Shown in pieces: positions 44,393 to 53,524 of a DNA stretch of 64,000 nt. The notes under the pieces are model-generated. The model saw only the letters and a program-made list of their open reading frames with translations, made no database searches and was not told where the DNA came from. Source of the DNA: Microscilla marina ATCC 23134 (GTDB taxonomy: Bacteria; Bacteroidota; Bacteroidia; Cytophagales; Microscillaceae); contig NZ_AAWS01000003.1 in NCBI RefSeq assembly GCF_000169175.1, positions 124,001 through 188,000 of the forward strand. The letters run 5' to 3'. The translations under genes and the position numbers were made by a program. Position 1 is the first letter of the stretch. Each line of letters opens with the position of its first letter.

Positions 44393-45928
44393 ATGTCTAC
44401 TTTACGCTGCTTCGTTGTATTAATTTTGTTGTTCTATTGTGGAAGGTTTTCTGCTTCTGCTCAAAAAAAAATGGACATTAACCGACTGTTTTACAGTAAC
44501 CTTGACCAAGCCCTTCAGAATAAAAGTAAAGTACAACGGCTCAACCTAAGTAGCCAAAAGTTAAAAAAAATCCCTCAAAATATTGTCTTGCTCAAAAACC
44601 TGGAAGAACTCAACCTGGGGAATAATCAATTGACAGTTTTTCCTAAAGTACTTTTTCAATTAAAAAAACTGAAAATACTCCGGTTGTATAATAATAACAT
44701 CAAACATTTGCCTCAAGGCATAGACAGTTTAAAGTCGCTTGAAGTGTTGGACATTCAGCGTAACTCATTGGTTGATTTGCCCGGCAAGATTGTTCGTTTG
44801 CGTAACCTTACCCAGTTGAATATTGCCAACAATAAAGTAAAAGAATTGCCCGAAAATATAGGAAAGCTTAAAAAGATGCGTGTATTTGAGGCGTATGGCA
44901 ATCAGCTAAAACAGCTTCCGGCGAGCTTCAGTAGTTTGCGAAAACTAGAAAGCCTGGGGTTGGGAAAGAATCAACTGGAAAGTGTCTCGTTGGGCAAATA
45001 TAAAAACCTGCAATCGCTTGATATAAGCCGCAACCGTTTGACTAAAATACCTGATAACTTAGGAAGTTTAAAAAAGCTTACTTCGCTTTTTTTGCAGCAA
45101 AATAACCTGACCAAACTACCTGAAAAAATAGGGGCTTTATCCCAGTTGCGTCGTTTGTACTTAAATGAAAACAAGATCAAACAATTGCCTAAAGAACTAA
45201 CATCTCTTGTTCAGTTGCAGGTAGTAAAGCTTGAGCATAACCAGTTGCTAGAGTTGCCCAACGATATTGGTAAATTGAGCCAACTCAAAGTATTGAGCCT
45301 GCACCACAACCTACTGCGTGCTTTGCCCGAAAGCATAGGCAACCTTACCCTATTACCTACGTTGCAGTTGAGCAACAATCGCCTGGAATTGTTGCCTTCC
45401 AGCCTTGGCAACATGGCTTCATTGAAGTCTATCTGGGTGAGAAAAAATAATTTACAAACTTTACCCAAAAGCATTAGCCAGCTCAAAAAAATAGAGCGTA
45501 TCTACGCCTCTCAGAACCAAATCTCTTTGTTGCCTGTAGAATTGGCAGAGCTTACCCAGCTCAAAAGCCTGGCAATTAGTGGCAATCTGTTGACCGAAAT
45601 ACCCTCTGAACTGTGGGGGCTCGAAGAACTCTATTACCTCGATGCCAGTCGAAATCAAATTACCAGTTTGCCCAACAAAATATCTGATCTTCGTTCGTTG
45701 CGTATATTGGTATTGTCACACAACCGTTTACGTACTTTGCCATTTGGTATTACTCGCCTAAAAAACTTGAGAGAGTTATACCTTGATAATAATCAATTGG
45801 CTAAATTGCCCCCTAATATGGGAGCTTTGCTCAACTTGAAAATATTTACAATGAAACGTAATGGATTCACTAATGAACAAAAAGCTCATATTAGAAAACA
45901 GCTTTCCCACGTTAGAATAGGATTTTAA
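44393..45928 (+). CDS. Secreted leucine-rich repeat protein
   Basis: Start at 44393 ([20 protein letters not shown]) gives a signal peptide ending near ASAQ; the longer frame uses TTG. The 511-residue product carries about 18 tandem 23-residue LRRs of the form LPxxIxxLxxLxxLxLxxNxL, from about residue 45 to 500, with very regular phasing. It should form a curved solenoid on the cell surface or in the periplasm and bind a protein partner. The stop overlaps the murB start (TAATG), so the two are coupled; a link to wall synthesis is possible but unproven. Confidence 0.9.
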   Translation: MSTLRCFVVLILLFYCGRFSASAQKKMDINRLFYSNLDQALQNKSKVQRLNLSSQKLKKIPQNIVLLKNLEELNLGNNQLTVFPKVLFQLKKLKILRLYNNNIKHLPQGIDSLKSLEVLDIQRNSLVDLPGKIVRLRNLTQLNIANNKVKELPENIGKLKKMRVFEAYGNQLKQLPASFSSLRKLESLGLGKNQLESVSLGKYKNLQSLDISRNRLTKIPDNLGSLKKLTSLFLQQNNLTKLPEKIGALSQLRRLYLNENKIKQLPKELTSLVQLQVVKLEHNQLLELPNDIGKLSQLKVLSLHHNLLRALPESIGNLTLLPTLQLSNNRLELLPSSLGNMASLKSIWVRKNNLQTLPKSISQLKKIERIYASQNQISLLPVELAELTQLKSLAISGNLLTEIPSELWGLEELYYLDASRNQITSLPNKISDLRSLRILVLSHNRLRTLPFGITRLKNLRELYLDNNQLAKLPPNMGALLNLKIFTMKRNGFTNEQKAHIRKQLSHVRIGF

Positions 45929-46944
45929 TGCATATACAACCTGAGGTATCACTTAAGCCTCACAATACTTTTGGCATAGATGTAAAAGCCCAACAATTTG
46001 TAGAGGTTCATCAACTTTCTGATTTACAAACTTTACTAAAGGAACAACAACAAAACCCGACTCCATTGTTGATATTGGGTGGAGGGAGTAATGTGTTGTT
46101 TACCCGTGATTTTGAAGGCTTGGTAGCTAAAATAAAGCTTAAGGGGATCAGGCTCCTGCGGGAAGATGACTCAAATGTTTGGCTGGAAGCCGCTGCTGGC
46201 GAAGTATGGCACGATTTGGTAATGCATTGTGTACAAAAAGGATATGGAGGAATTGAAAACCTCTCGCTGATACCTGGAACAGTAGGGGCAGCCCCTATGC
46301 AAAACATTGGAGCGTATGGTGTAGAGATAAAACAAGTACTGGAGACAGTGCAGGCAGTAGAGCGTAGTACAGGGGTACTCAAGGTTTTTACCAACGAGGA
46401 GTGCAAGTTTGGGTACCGAGAGAGTGTATTTAAAAACATTTACAAAGATCAATTTGTAATCACTGGTATTACCCTAAAGCTCTCTAAAAAGCCAACGTTT
46501 AATACCAGTTATGGTGCCATTCAAGAGGTTTTGCAAACCAACCAAGTCAAAGAGTTAAGTATACAGGCAATTAGTGATGCCGTTTGTCAGATTCGGTCGA
46601 GCAAACTACCCGACCCCGCCAAGATTGGGAATGCTGGAAGCTTCTTTAAAAACCCCACCATACCTTTCACTCAATTTGAGCAACTCAAACAAGCTTTTCC
46701 GCATATTGTAGGCTATCCAGTGGCCAACAGCCAGGTAAAAGTACCAGCAGGGTGGTTAATAGAGCAAAGCGGCTGGAAAGGCAAACGTTTTGGACACATT
46801 GGCGTGCATAGTCGTCAGGCTTTGGTATTGGTTAATTATGGCGGTGGTGAGGGCAGTCAAATACGCCAATTATCAGCAGATATTCAGCAATCTGTTTTAC
46901 AAAAATTTGGCATTGCTATTCAGCCAGAAATCAATATTATATAA
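45928..46944 (+). CDS. murB: UDP-N-acetylenolpyruvoylglucosamine reductase
   Basis: A 338-residue FAD enzyme that reduces UDP-GlcNAc-enolpyruvate to UDP-MurNAc with NADPH, the second committed step of peptidoglycan synthesis. FAD-binding motifs LLILGGGSNVLFTRD and LSLIPGTVGAAPMQNIGAYG are present, as is KIGNAGSFFKNP with the catalytic Ser. Type I length as in E. coli (342). The ATG overlaps the stop of the LRR gene by one base, so translation is coupled. Confidence 0.96.
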   Translation: MHIQPEVSLKPHNTFGIDVKAQQFVEVHQLSDLQTLLKEQQQNPTPLLILGGGSNVLFTRDFEGLVAKIKLKGIRLLREDDSNVWLEAAAGEVWHDLVMHCVQKGYGGIENLSLIPGTVGAAPMQNIGAYGVEIKQVLETVQAVERSTGVLKVFTNEECKFGYRESVFKNIYKDQFVITGITLKLSKKPTFNTSYGAIQEVLQTNQVKELSIQAISDAVCQIRSSKLPDPAKIGNAGSFFKNPTIPFTQFEQLKQAFPHIVGYPVANSQVKVPAGWLIEQSGWKGKRFGHIGVHSRQALVLVNYGGGEGSQIRQLSADIQQSVLQKFGIAIQPEINII

Positions 46945-47068
46945 ATCACATAGGTGCAAGCCTTAAGCGATAAGCTTCAAGTTAGCCTTGGTTCTACTAG
47001 CAAATGTATAAGTTACTGATTTTTAAGTGTTTGTAATTTATCTGGCTTTACTAAACTTGATGATGACT

Positions 47069-47317
47069 CAATAGTCCATAGTATTTAGTCGATAGTCCAT
47101 AGCTGATTCGAGTAAATGTTCACCTTGTTAAATGCTGTAAACCAGTATTTTATATTAAGATTGCGTACTCACTTTATTTTTAAAAGTGTTTCGGTTTTAT
47201 GCCTAAACACCCAATTAAATGGTTTTTAAATTCATAAATGACTGATAACCGAGCCTTTGGCGAGCTCAACGAAGTTAAACAGCAAACAACTTTGACTAAA
47301 ATCACTGCGGAGTATTG
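47069..47317 (+). mobile_element. MITE-like element, CAATA family, copy 3 (249 bp)
   Basis: Same terminal inverted repeats as copies 1 and 2, length identical to copy 2, and flanked by GATGACT at 47062-47068 and 47318-47324 (7 bp rather than the 5 bp of the other copies). It lies between murB and the TonB terminator. Confidence 0.88.
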
Positions 47318-47334
47318 GATGACTATAAATCCAT

Positions 47335-47370
47335 AAAAAAAGCCTGTTTCGTTAGAAACAGGCTTTTTTT
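47335..47370. terminator. Strong bidirectional terminator
   Basis: A7-GCCTGTTTC, gtta loop, GAAACAGGC-T7. It ends the minus-strand TonB gene at 47390, 20 bases after its stop. Confidence 0.92.
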
Positions 47371-47389
47371 ATATGTTAAATGTCTATTA

Positions 47390-48079
47390 TTATCCAAGTT
47401 TAAATGCGATGGGTACATACATACGATACTTTACAGCTTGCCCTCTTTGTTTGGCTGGATTCCATTTAGGAGCTCCTTTGAGTACTCTGATAGCTTCTTC
47501 ATCGCAACCACCACCAATACCCTTCTTTATTTGAAAATTGCTCAGGCTGCCATCTTTGTCTACTACACACTCTATCACTACTCGGCCTTCAATGCCCATT
47601 TTGCGCGCTTTGCTAGGGTACTTGAGCTTGCTTCCTACATACTTATAAAAAGCCTTCATCCCACCTTTTGGCGTAGCACGTTCTTCTACAATCATAAAGA
47701 TTTTCTCTTCTTTCTCTACTACAGGTGGAGGAGGAGGAGGAAGCTCTACTTTTACTGGAGGAGGAGGGGGAGCCTCTTCTTTGAATTCTACGTCCAGGTT
47801 CACTTCTATTTCTTCGTCAATTTTTTCTTCATCGGGTACCTCTACTACCTCTGGTTGTTGTAACACAGGAGGAGGAGGGGGAGGCATCTCTGTAATGGGA
47901 ATTTCTATCTGTTCTTCAAAATCTTCCTCATTGTCTTTAAACTCTACTTTGGTAATAGAGTCGTAGATTTTCCACTCGAAAGAAACAACAACAAACAACA
48001 TTGTTACAGCAAGCCCAATACTAAAGAAAAACCACCTACGTCGTCCTATATCGGCTCTTGGATTTTTTTTAAGTTCCAT
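47390..48079 (-). CDS. TonB-family energy-transducing protein, copy A
   Basis: A 229-residue TonB: basic N-terminus then one membrane helix (FFSIGLAVTMLFVVVSFEW), a proline/glutamate-rich periplasmic spacer (MPPPPPPVLQQPEVVEVPDE and later PPPP blocks) and a C-terminal TonB domain (KYPSKARKMGIEGRVVIECV, CDEEAIRVLKGAPKWNPAKQ). It couples the proton gradient through ExbBD to outer-membrane TonB-dependent receptors. The N-terminal 160 residues are almost identical to copy B at 48525; the C-terminal domain is clearly diverged, so receptor partners may differ. No ExbB or ExbD in the window. Confidence 0.93.
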   Translation of the reverse strand: MELKKNPRADIGRRRWFFFSIGLAVTMLFVVVSFEWKIYDSITKVEFKDNEEDFEEQIEIPITEMPPPPPPVLQQPEVVEVPDEEKIDEEIEVNLDVEFKEEAPPPPPVKVELPPPPPPVVEKEEKIFMIVEERATPKGGMKAFYKYVGSKLKYPSKARKMGIEGRVVIECVVDKDGSLSNFQIKKGIGGGCDEEAIRVLKGAPKWNPAKQRGQAVKYRMYVPIAFKLG

Positions 48080-48463
48080 TATTTCAATTTTTTAAAATTG
48101 TAAGTACAACAAAAATTCAGTGAGTAATCTTAGATCATATAGTATTGTTTGAAGTAATATCTCCTTAAATACTTACGTAAAATATTTACTATCGGATGCG
48201 TTTACACAGTAATAAAAATAAATTGTACTAAAACGTGTAAATACAGCGTAAAATTAGGTGTTTTATTGAATTTTTTAAAGAAAAACGAGTGATTTTTAAA
48301 TGATTTAATATTTTTTTAACATTCAGTTTTTATAGGTTGGATGAAGTGAAAAGTAAAAACGCCTAATTTGTATTATACAGAGATATTGTTTTGGGTTATT
48401 TTATCTTACTTTATTCTATAGACACCAAAGAAACTTCAAGGGTTGCATTTGTTTCGAAATAAA

Positions 48464-48491
48464 AAACCCCGACTAGGTTTAGTCGGGGTTT
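48464..48491 (-). terminator. Rho-independent terminator
   Basis: AAACCCCGACT, 6-base loop, AGTCGGGGTTT followed by TTT on the minus strand, ending TonB copy B. Confidence 0.9.
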
Positions 48492-48524
48492 GAACTTATT
48501 GTTAAGTTTTATTTTCTAGGTAGA

Positions 48525-49214
48525 CTATTGTAATTTAAATACAATAGGGATAGAACGGCGAACTCTTACTGGAACACCACGTTGCTTACCTGGCTTCCAT
48601 TTAGGTGCGTTTTTCAATACACGAATAGCTTCTTCGTCACAACCAGAGCCAATACCTTTCAATATTTTTATATCAGTAATGCTTCCATCTTTTTCTACTA
48701 CAAACTGGATATATACTTTACCTTCTACTCCCATACGACGCGCTTGTGATGGGTATTTAAGGTTTTTTCCAATGTATTTGTAGAATTTTCTCAAGCCACC
48801 TTTTGGCATTGCTTGATCTTCTACAATCATAAAGATTTTTTCTTCTTTCTCTACCACAGGAGGAGGAGGAGGAGGAAGATCAACTTTTACTGGAGGAGGA
48901 GGGGGAGCCTCTTCTTTGAATTCTACGTCCAGGTTTACTTCGATTTCTTCGTCAATTTTTTCTTCATCAGGTACCTCAATTACCTCTGGCTGTTGCAATA
49001 CAGGTGGGGGAGGGGGAGGCATCTCTGTAATAGGAATTTCAATTTGCTCTTCAAAATCTTCGCCATCATCTTTAAATTCTACCTTGGTGATAGAATCATA
49101 TACTCTCCACTCAAAAGAAACAACGATAAATAGCATTGTTACAGCAAGCCCAATGCTAAAGAACAACAACTTACGGCGTCCGATATCAGCACTGGGGTTC
49201 TTTTTTAACTCCAT
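48525..49214 (-). CDS. TonB-family energy-transducing protein, copy B
   Basis: A 229-residue paralogue of copy A with the same membrane helix (FFSIGLAVTMLFIVVSFEWR), the same PPPPPP spacer and identical length. The C-terminal domain differs (KYPSQARRMGVEGKVYIQFV, SITDIKILKGIGSGCDEEAI, GVPVRVRRSIPIVFKLQ). Each copy has its own promoter region and terminator rather than forming an operon. The pattern of near-identical spacers and diverged ends suggests gene conversion after duplication. Confidence 0.93.
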   Translation of the reverse strand: MELKKNPSADIGRRKLLFFSIGLAVTMLFIVVSFEWRVYDSITKVEFKDDGEDFEEQIEIPITEMPPPPPPVLQQPEVIEVPDEEKIDEEIEVNLDVEFKEEAPPPPPVKVDLPPPPPPVVEKEEKIFMIVEDQAMPKGGLRKFYKYIGKNLKYPSQARRMGVEGKVYIQFVVEKDGSITDIKILKGIGSGCDEEAIRVLKNAPKWKPGKQRGVPVRVRRSIPIVFKLQ

Positions 49215-49316
49215 AATTCAAACTTTATTTATATAAATTCTTTTCAATTAGTTTTAAACATTCTGTAATATATAACAAAGATAGTAAGTCTTTTTTTAAA
49301 AAACTAAATTCTTAGT

Positions 49317-49691
49317 TTAAATTTTATATATCAAATAAAAAATCAACAATCCGCCAAAACACCCAAGAATATTTGCCATAGCATCGGCTGCGTCGAAACT
49401 TCGTCCGGTATTTGCCAGTAATTGCACTATTTCAAGTATTATTGAATAACCTATACCTATACCCATAGATATACGAAAAGGGTAAAACCTGAGCGAGGTA
49501 AATGTATGTTGTTTGTGAAAGCCAACAATCATCAAAAAGACCAAGATACAAAATTGAGAGAAGTGGGCAAACTTGTCGAAACTTAACAAATCCCATTGAT
49601 TCATGGATGGCATGCTATTTTTGGAAGCAATAGTGAGCAATAGCATGATAAGGGCCCAAGTGATGGTATATAAATTGTATCGAAGAAACAT
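49317..49691 (-). CDS. VanZ-like membrane protein
   Basis: A 124-residue protein with four hydrophobic segments. VanZ-family features are FDKFAHFSQFCILVFL, GYSIILEIVQLL and GRSFDAADAMANILGCFGGL. The biochemical role of VanZ proteins outside teicoplanin resistance is unknown; many Bacteroidota carry a copy next to gcvH, as here, with the two genes on the same strand 287 bp apart. Confidence 0.85.
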   Translation of the reverse strand: MFLRYNLYTITWALIMLLLTIASKNSMPSMNQWDLLSFDKFAHFSQFCILVFLMIVGFHKQHTFTSLRFYPFRISMGIGIGYSIILEIVQLLANTGRSFDAADAMANILGCFGGLLIFYLIYKI

Positions 49692-49977
49692 AATCGAGGT
49701 TAAGTTGGCGTGGCAATGTCAATTGCGTTGGTATGTACAAAAACTGAGTCATAAATAAACCAACTTTATTTATTTTATGACTCAGGCAATTTGGGGTAAT
49801 GTTGTTTTAGTTAAGCCTAAGGAATAGTACCAAAATAAATTTACATTTTTAACGTCATCTTTCGCTGACAGAATTCGTTAAAAGAACTTGCCGTAGCGCT
49901 GCTATGCCGCGTTTTTTTACCTCTCCTGCCAACAAAATATTTTGGCGTTACTATAGAACTTTATTTTTACACCATTC

Positions 49978-50361
49978 CTAAGCCTCTACAAGTGCTTTGT
50001 AGTCTGTAACAGACAAAAGTTCTTCGGCATCTGCTATGTTAGCAAACTTCATTTTGATCATCCAACCTTCTCCATAAGGATCTTGGTTTACCAGTTCCGG
50101 AGTATCGGCTAACTTTTCGTTTACTTCAAGCACAGTACCTTCAGCAGGCAAATACAAGTCTGCCACTGTTTTTACTGCTTCAACTGTACCAAAAACAGCG
50201 TCTTTTTCCAGTTCTTCGCCTTCAGTTTCTATCTCTACATACACAACATCTCCCAGTTCACTTTGAGCGTGTGCTGTAATACCTATCACAGCAGTGTTGT
50301 CCTCTTCCAACCTGATCCATTCGTGCTCTTTGGTGTATTTTAGATTATCCGGAAAATTCAT
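49978..50361 (-). CDS. gcvH: Glycine cleavage system H protein
   Basis: A 127-residue lipoyl carrier. Lipoyl-lysine is Lys64 in GTVEAVKTVADLYLP; the family start NLKYTKEHEWI and the end block NQDPYGEGWMIKM are present. It carries the aminomethyl group between the P, T and L proteins in glycine breakdown. The P, T and L genes are not in the window. Upstream is the unknown 486-residue gene. Confidence 0.96.
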   Translation of the reverse strand: MNFPDNLKYTKEHEWIRLEEDNTAVIGITAHAQSELGDVVYVEIETEGEELEKDAVFGTVEAVKTVADLYLPAEGTVLEVNEKLADTPELVNQDPYGEGWMIKMKFANIADAEELLSVTDYKALVEA

Positions 50362-50621
50362 AAAGGTAATGATTTAAATAATGATAGATATGTAATCTGT
50401 TAATTATGAGTTGTTTAACAGTTTTTCAAATCTTATTCTAGGATTTGATTTTGCAATAAAAGTGTTTTTGCTAAAAAATCAAAATAAGCTTCAAGAATTG
50501 CCATCTATCTTAGGAGCAAGGCTAAAATGCTATTAAAAGGAGAGTGAGTAGAGATAGGGTAAAATAAAAAGTGGCTTTCAATTAAAAAACCACTTCTTAT
50601 TTTCAAAAAAGTAACCAAAGC

Positions 50622-52052
50622 TTATTTCGCTTCTACCTCGTTGGGTTTGTACCCAAACAACCGTTTAGATACAATGGCTTTGGCAACGGCTTCGGGCACC
50701 ATTTTTTCCCAGCCAGGGGTACTTTGTTTAATCATGTTGAGCACATTGTCTGAAATGATTTTAAGGCTATCTTTTTCAAAGTCTGCAATGTCCTCTATCT
50801 TGTCGTTTACAATCAGGTATTCATACAAATCCATTAAATGAGGTGACAGGTCAAAGTTGGCGCAAGTATAAAGCTCATCGGGCATATCACGCATATACGC
50901 CGGATATACATAAAGCTTTACGTTGCGGCTAAAAAGTGTACTGAAAGACTCTAAAATTCCACCCGCGAGATTCTCATAGTATTTTTCATCAAATATAAGC
51001 TCCAGTACATATATACCCAGAATGATACCGATCTTTCGTCCACGGTTAAAATGAGATAAGTAAGATACCAGGCGGTAGTATTCTTGATAATTGGAGATAA
51101 GCACGTGTTGTCCCAATGAACATAAAATGTCTACCCGATCGAGAAAATCGCGGTAATCAATGTCTTTTTTACCCATCATCAAATCGTGCAGGGTAAGTTC
51201 GGTCAATACAATGAGCTTGTTTTCGTCTACATCATCTTCTTGTTTAAACTGCTCAAGTCCACACTGTAGCATATCAAGGTTTACATTGGTAGGTGGACGA
51301 AAACGCCCTCTCAGCACCAAAATATTTTTTTTGTATATAAAGTCAGATACCTGATTTACCGAACCGTCAGGACCAAACATAGCGGCATTAGTCAGTCCAT
51401 TTTTAACTAACTGTAGAGTAAGCAAACGGTTGTCTATGCGCTTAAAGTCGGGGCCAGACATACGAATCATGTCTACTTCTACCCGGTCTCTGCCCAGGTT
51501 GTCCAACAAAGACTGTAATAAAATTTCGGGGGCATCATAATAATTAAAAGCGCCATAAATAAGGTTGGTACCAATGACACCAAAAGCTTGTTGTTGGGCG
51601 AGGGTGTCGTTGTCACGCATAAATACGTGAATTACGATATCGTTGGGAGGGGTTTCGGGGCGGAGCTGATAACGAATGCCTAACCAACCGTGCCCCACGT
51701 TGGTTTTGTGGTAGTTAAGTGCTACTACTGTGTTGGCAAAGGCAAAGAAAGAGGACTTTTCTCCTCTAATTTCTCCCAGGCGTTCTTCAAGCAGACCATA
51801 TTCTTTTTCAATCATGCGTAGCAAACGTGGTTCACACACATAACGCCCACTTTCTTCTGCTCCATAGATGGCATCACTAAATTTCATGTCGTAAGCCGAC
51901 ATAGTTTTGGCAACTGTTTGGGAAGCAGCACCAGCTTTGAAAAATATGGCAGCGGTTTCCTGACCAGCCCCAATTTCTGCAAATGATCCGTACTTTGCGG
52001 GGTCAAGGTTTATACTGAGGGCTTTTTCTTTGGTGCTTATTATTCTGTCCAT
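50622..52052 (-). CDS. Conserved cytoplasmic protein of unknown function
   Basis: Start at 52052 (MDRIISTKEKALSINLDPAK) is preferred to 52082, whose first 10 residues look random; 476 residues. The chain is soluble, mixed alpha/beta, rich in conserved-looking blocks: GSFAEIGAGQETAAIFFKAG, YNYYDAPEILLQSL-like NYYDAPEILLQ, SGPDFKRIDNRLLTLQLVKN, VLRGRFRPPTNVNLDM and SKRLFGYKP. I recognise it as a large family shared by Bacteroidota and some other groups but cannot name its activity; some database names for it are likely unreliable. No signal or membrane segment. Confidence 0.75.
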   Translation of the reverse strand: MDRIISTKEKALSINLDPAKYGSFAEIGAGQETAAIFFKAGAASQTVAKTMSAYDMKFSDAIYGAEESGRYVCEPRLLRMIEKEYGLLEERLGEIRGEKSSFFAFANTVVALNYHKTNVGHGWLGIRYQLRPETPPNDIVIHVFMRDNDTLAQQQAFGVIGTNLIYGAFNYYDAPEILLQSLLDNLGRDRVEVDMIRMSGPDFKRIDNRLLTLQLVKNGLTNAAMFGPDGSVNQVSDFIYKKNILVLRGRFRPPTNVNLDMLQCGLEQFKQEDDVDENKLIVLTELTLHDLMMGKKDIDYRDFLDRVDILCSLGQHVLISNYQEYYRLVSYLSHFNRGRKIGIILGIYVLELIFDEKYYENLAGGILESFSTLFSRNVKLYVYPAYMRDMPDELYTCANFDLSPHLMDLYEYLIVNDKIEDIADFEKDSLKIISDNVLNMIKQSTPGWEKMVPEAVAKAIVSKRLFGYKPNEVEAK

Positions 52053-52082
52053 AGAGTTTTGTTTGATGCGAAGTGTTGGCAA

Positions 52083-52499
52083 TGATTGTTTAACTGTGTT
52101 GATATGCTGAAAATAATCTGCAAAAACTTTTGAAGCACACTATTTTGCCAAAAATATAAACAACATCTTTGCCAAACAAAAGATTGGTTATTATTAAATT
52201 GTTGTGCTGTTTTTGAGTTTCAAATCTGTTGTTTTATTAATTTGAACTTCTCTGGTGGTCCGCACTTTTGTTGGTAGAAAGCGCCAACTTTTATGGTATG
52301 AACGAAGGAGGGGAACGAATGTTCTTTACCTGACGTTCTGGCAGAGATTGTGTTTTGGCTTTAGGATTGTTCAATGCTTAGCATCGATCCAAGGGTAGAG
52401 GAACTCTAGTGAATGTAAGTGAGTGGATTGATCAAAACGCCTTGATGGGTGTAACAAAGAGATTGATTTTAGTTATTCATTTTTAGAAATATTTGATTT
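52083..52499. other. Divergent promoter region of hslV
   Basis: 417 bp between divergent genes. Contains GTTGG-tagaaagcg-CCAAC near 52270. No ORF or repeat convincing; the hslV promoter must lie here. Confidence 0.35.
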
Positions 52500-53039
52500 A
52501 TGATGCAAAAGATTCACGCTACTACAGTATTGGCTATAGTGCATAACGGTGAGGTAGCCATAGGTGCCGATGGACAAGCTACCATGGGCAATACTGTAGC
52601 TAAAAGCAATGTACGTAAAATAAGGAAACTATCTGATGGTAATATTTTGGCAGGTTTTGCCGGGTCAACTGCCGATGCTTTTACTTTGATTGAGCGGTTT
52701 GATGAAAAACTAAATGCTTATGGTAAAAACATGAAGCGTGCCGCCATAGAGCTTGCTAAAGATTGGCGTACTGACCGTTACTTGAGACGCCTTGAGGCGA
52801 TGTTGATTACTGCATCGAAAGACGAGGTTTTGGTGATTTCGGGAACAGGTGATGTGCTTGAGCCTGACAATGGCATTGCTTCTATTGGTTCGGGTAGCAT
52901 GTATGCCCAGTCGGCTGCCACTGCCTTGAAAAAGCACTCAACCCAAATGACTGCCGAAGAAATGGTGAAAGAAAGCTTACATATAGCGGCTGACATTTGT
53001 ATTTACACCAACCATAATATTATTCTGGAAAAACTGTAA
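52500..53039 (+). CDS. hslV: ATP-dependent protease subunit HslV (ClpQ)
   Basis: A 179-residue beta-type proteasome-like subunit. The short pre-sequence MMQKIHA ends before TTVLAIVHNGEVAIGADGQA, so Thr8 should be the mature N-terminal nucleophile; the conserved GADGQATMGNT and AGFAGSTADAFTL blocks follow. HslV forms a dodecamer capped by the HslU ATPase and degrades misfolded proteins on heat stress. hslU is not adjacent, which is less common. The ATG one codon later (52503) is equally possible. Confidence 0.95.
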   Translation: MMQKIHATTVLAIVHNGEVAIGADGQATMGNTVAKSNVRKIRKLSDGNILAGFAGSTADAFTLIERFDEKLNAYGKNMKRAAIELAKDWRTDRYLRRLEAMLITASKDEVLVISGTGDVLEPDNGIASIGSGSMYAQSAATALKKHSTQMTAEEMVKESLHIAADICIYTNHNIILEKL

Positions 53040-53045
53040 AGTTTT

Positions 53046-53090
53046 AAAGGTTATCAGTAAACGTTTTGACATAGTTTGTTGATAACCTTT
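53046..53090 (+). terminator. Rho-independent terminator of hslV
   Basis: AAAGGTTATCA, 23-base loop, TGATAACCTTT then TTATT, just after the hslV stop. Confidence 0.85.
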
Positions 53091-53524
53091 TTATTAAGAG
53101 TGTGTTTAAAATTAGCCAAAAGGCAGAGCCCCGAAGACAAGTTCGAGATTTATAAACTCGCCTTCGGCTTGGGTCATTAATTAGGCGTTTTACGCGATTT
53201 TTCTGCTCATATATTGTTAAACTTATCGTCAATAGCACTGCTATTCACTCAAAGTTTGACGCATCTGAACCGAAAACTCATCGGAAAACACTCCAAAAAC
53301 GACCGCTTTAAACAAGCTCTAACCCTCCCTCTACTTTTTACCATTACTTTTTAATCAACGCCTTGAGTTGTTTAATCTCACAGATAAAAGCTCTAATAGG
53401 GTTCTAGGTGCATCCTGTTGTCCAGGTAACTACACTTTTTCTATCACATTGACTTTTAATGATTTATAAAATCTACAGATAAAAGCAACAACACTATCTT
53501 ATTCTTTTTACTCAAAACACTATT
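53091..53524. other. Intergenic region with repeat-like sequence
   Basis: Contains GCAGAGCCCCGAAGACAAG near 53122 and AAACTCGCCTTCGGCTTGGG near 53154, wording that resembles the extra segment of the MITE at 35730-35790. No gene seen; the ABC transporter promoter should be near 53480. Confidence 0.35.

Noticed and set aside
47315-47863. Tyr/Phe/Arg-rich plus-strand frame opposite TonB copy A
   Set aside because: Antisense of the proline-rich spacer and TonB domain; a similar shadow lies opposite copy B at 48813-49133.
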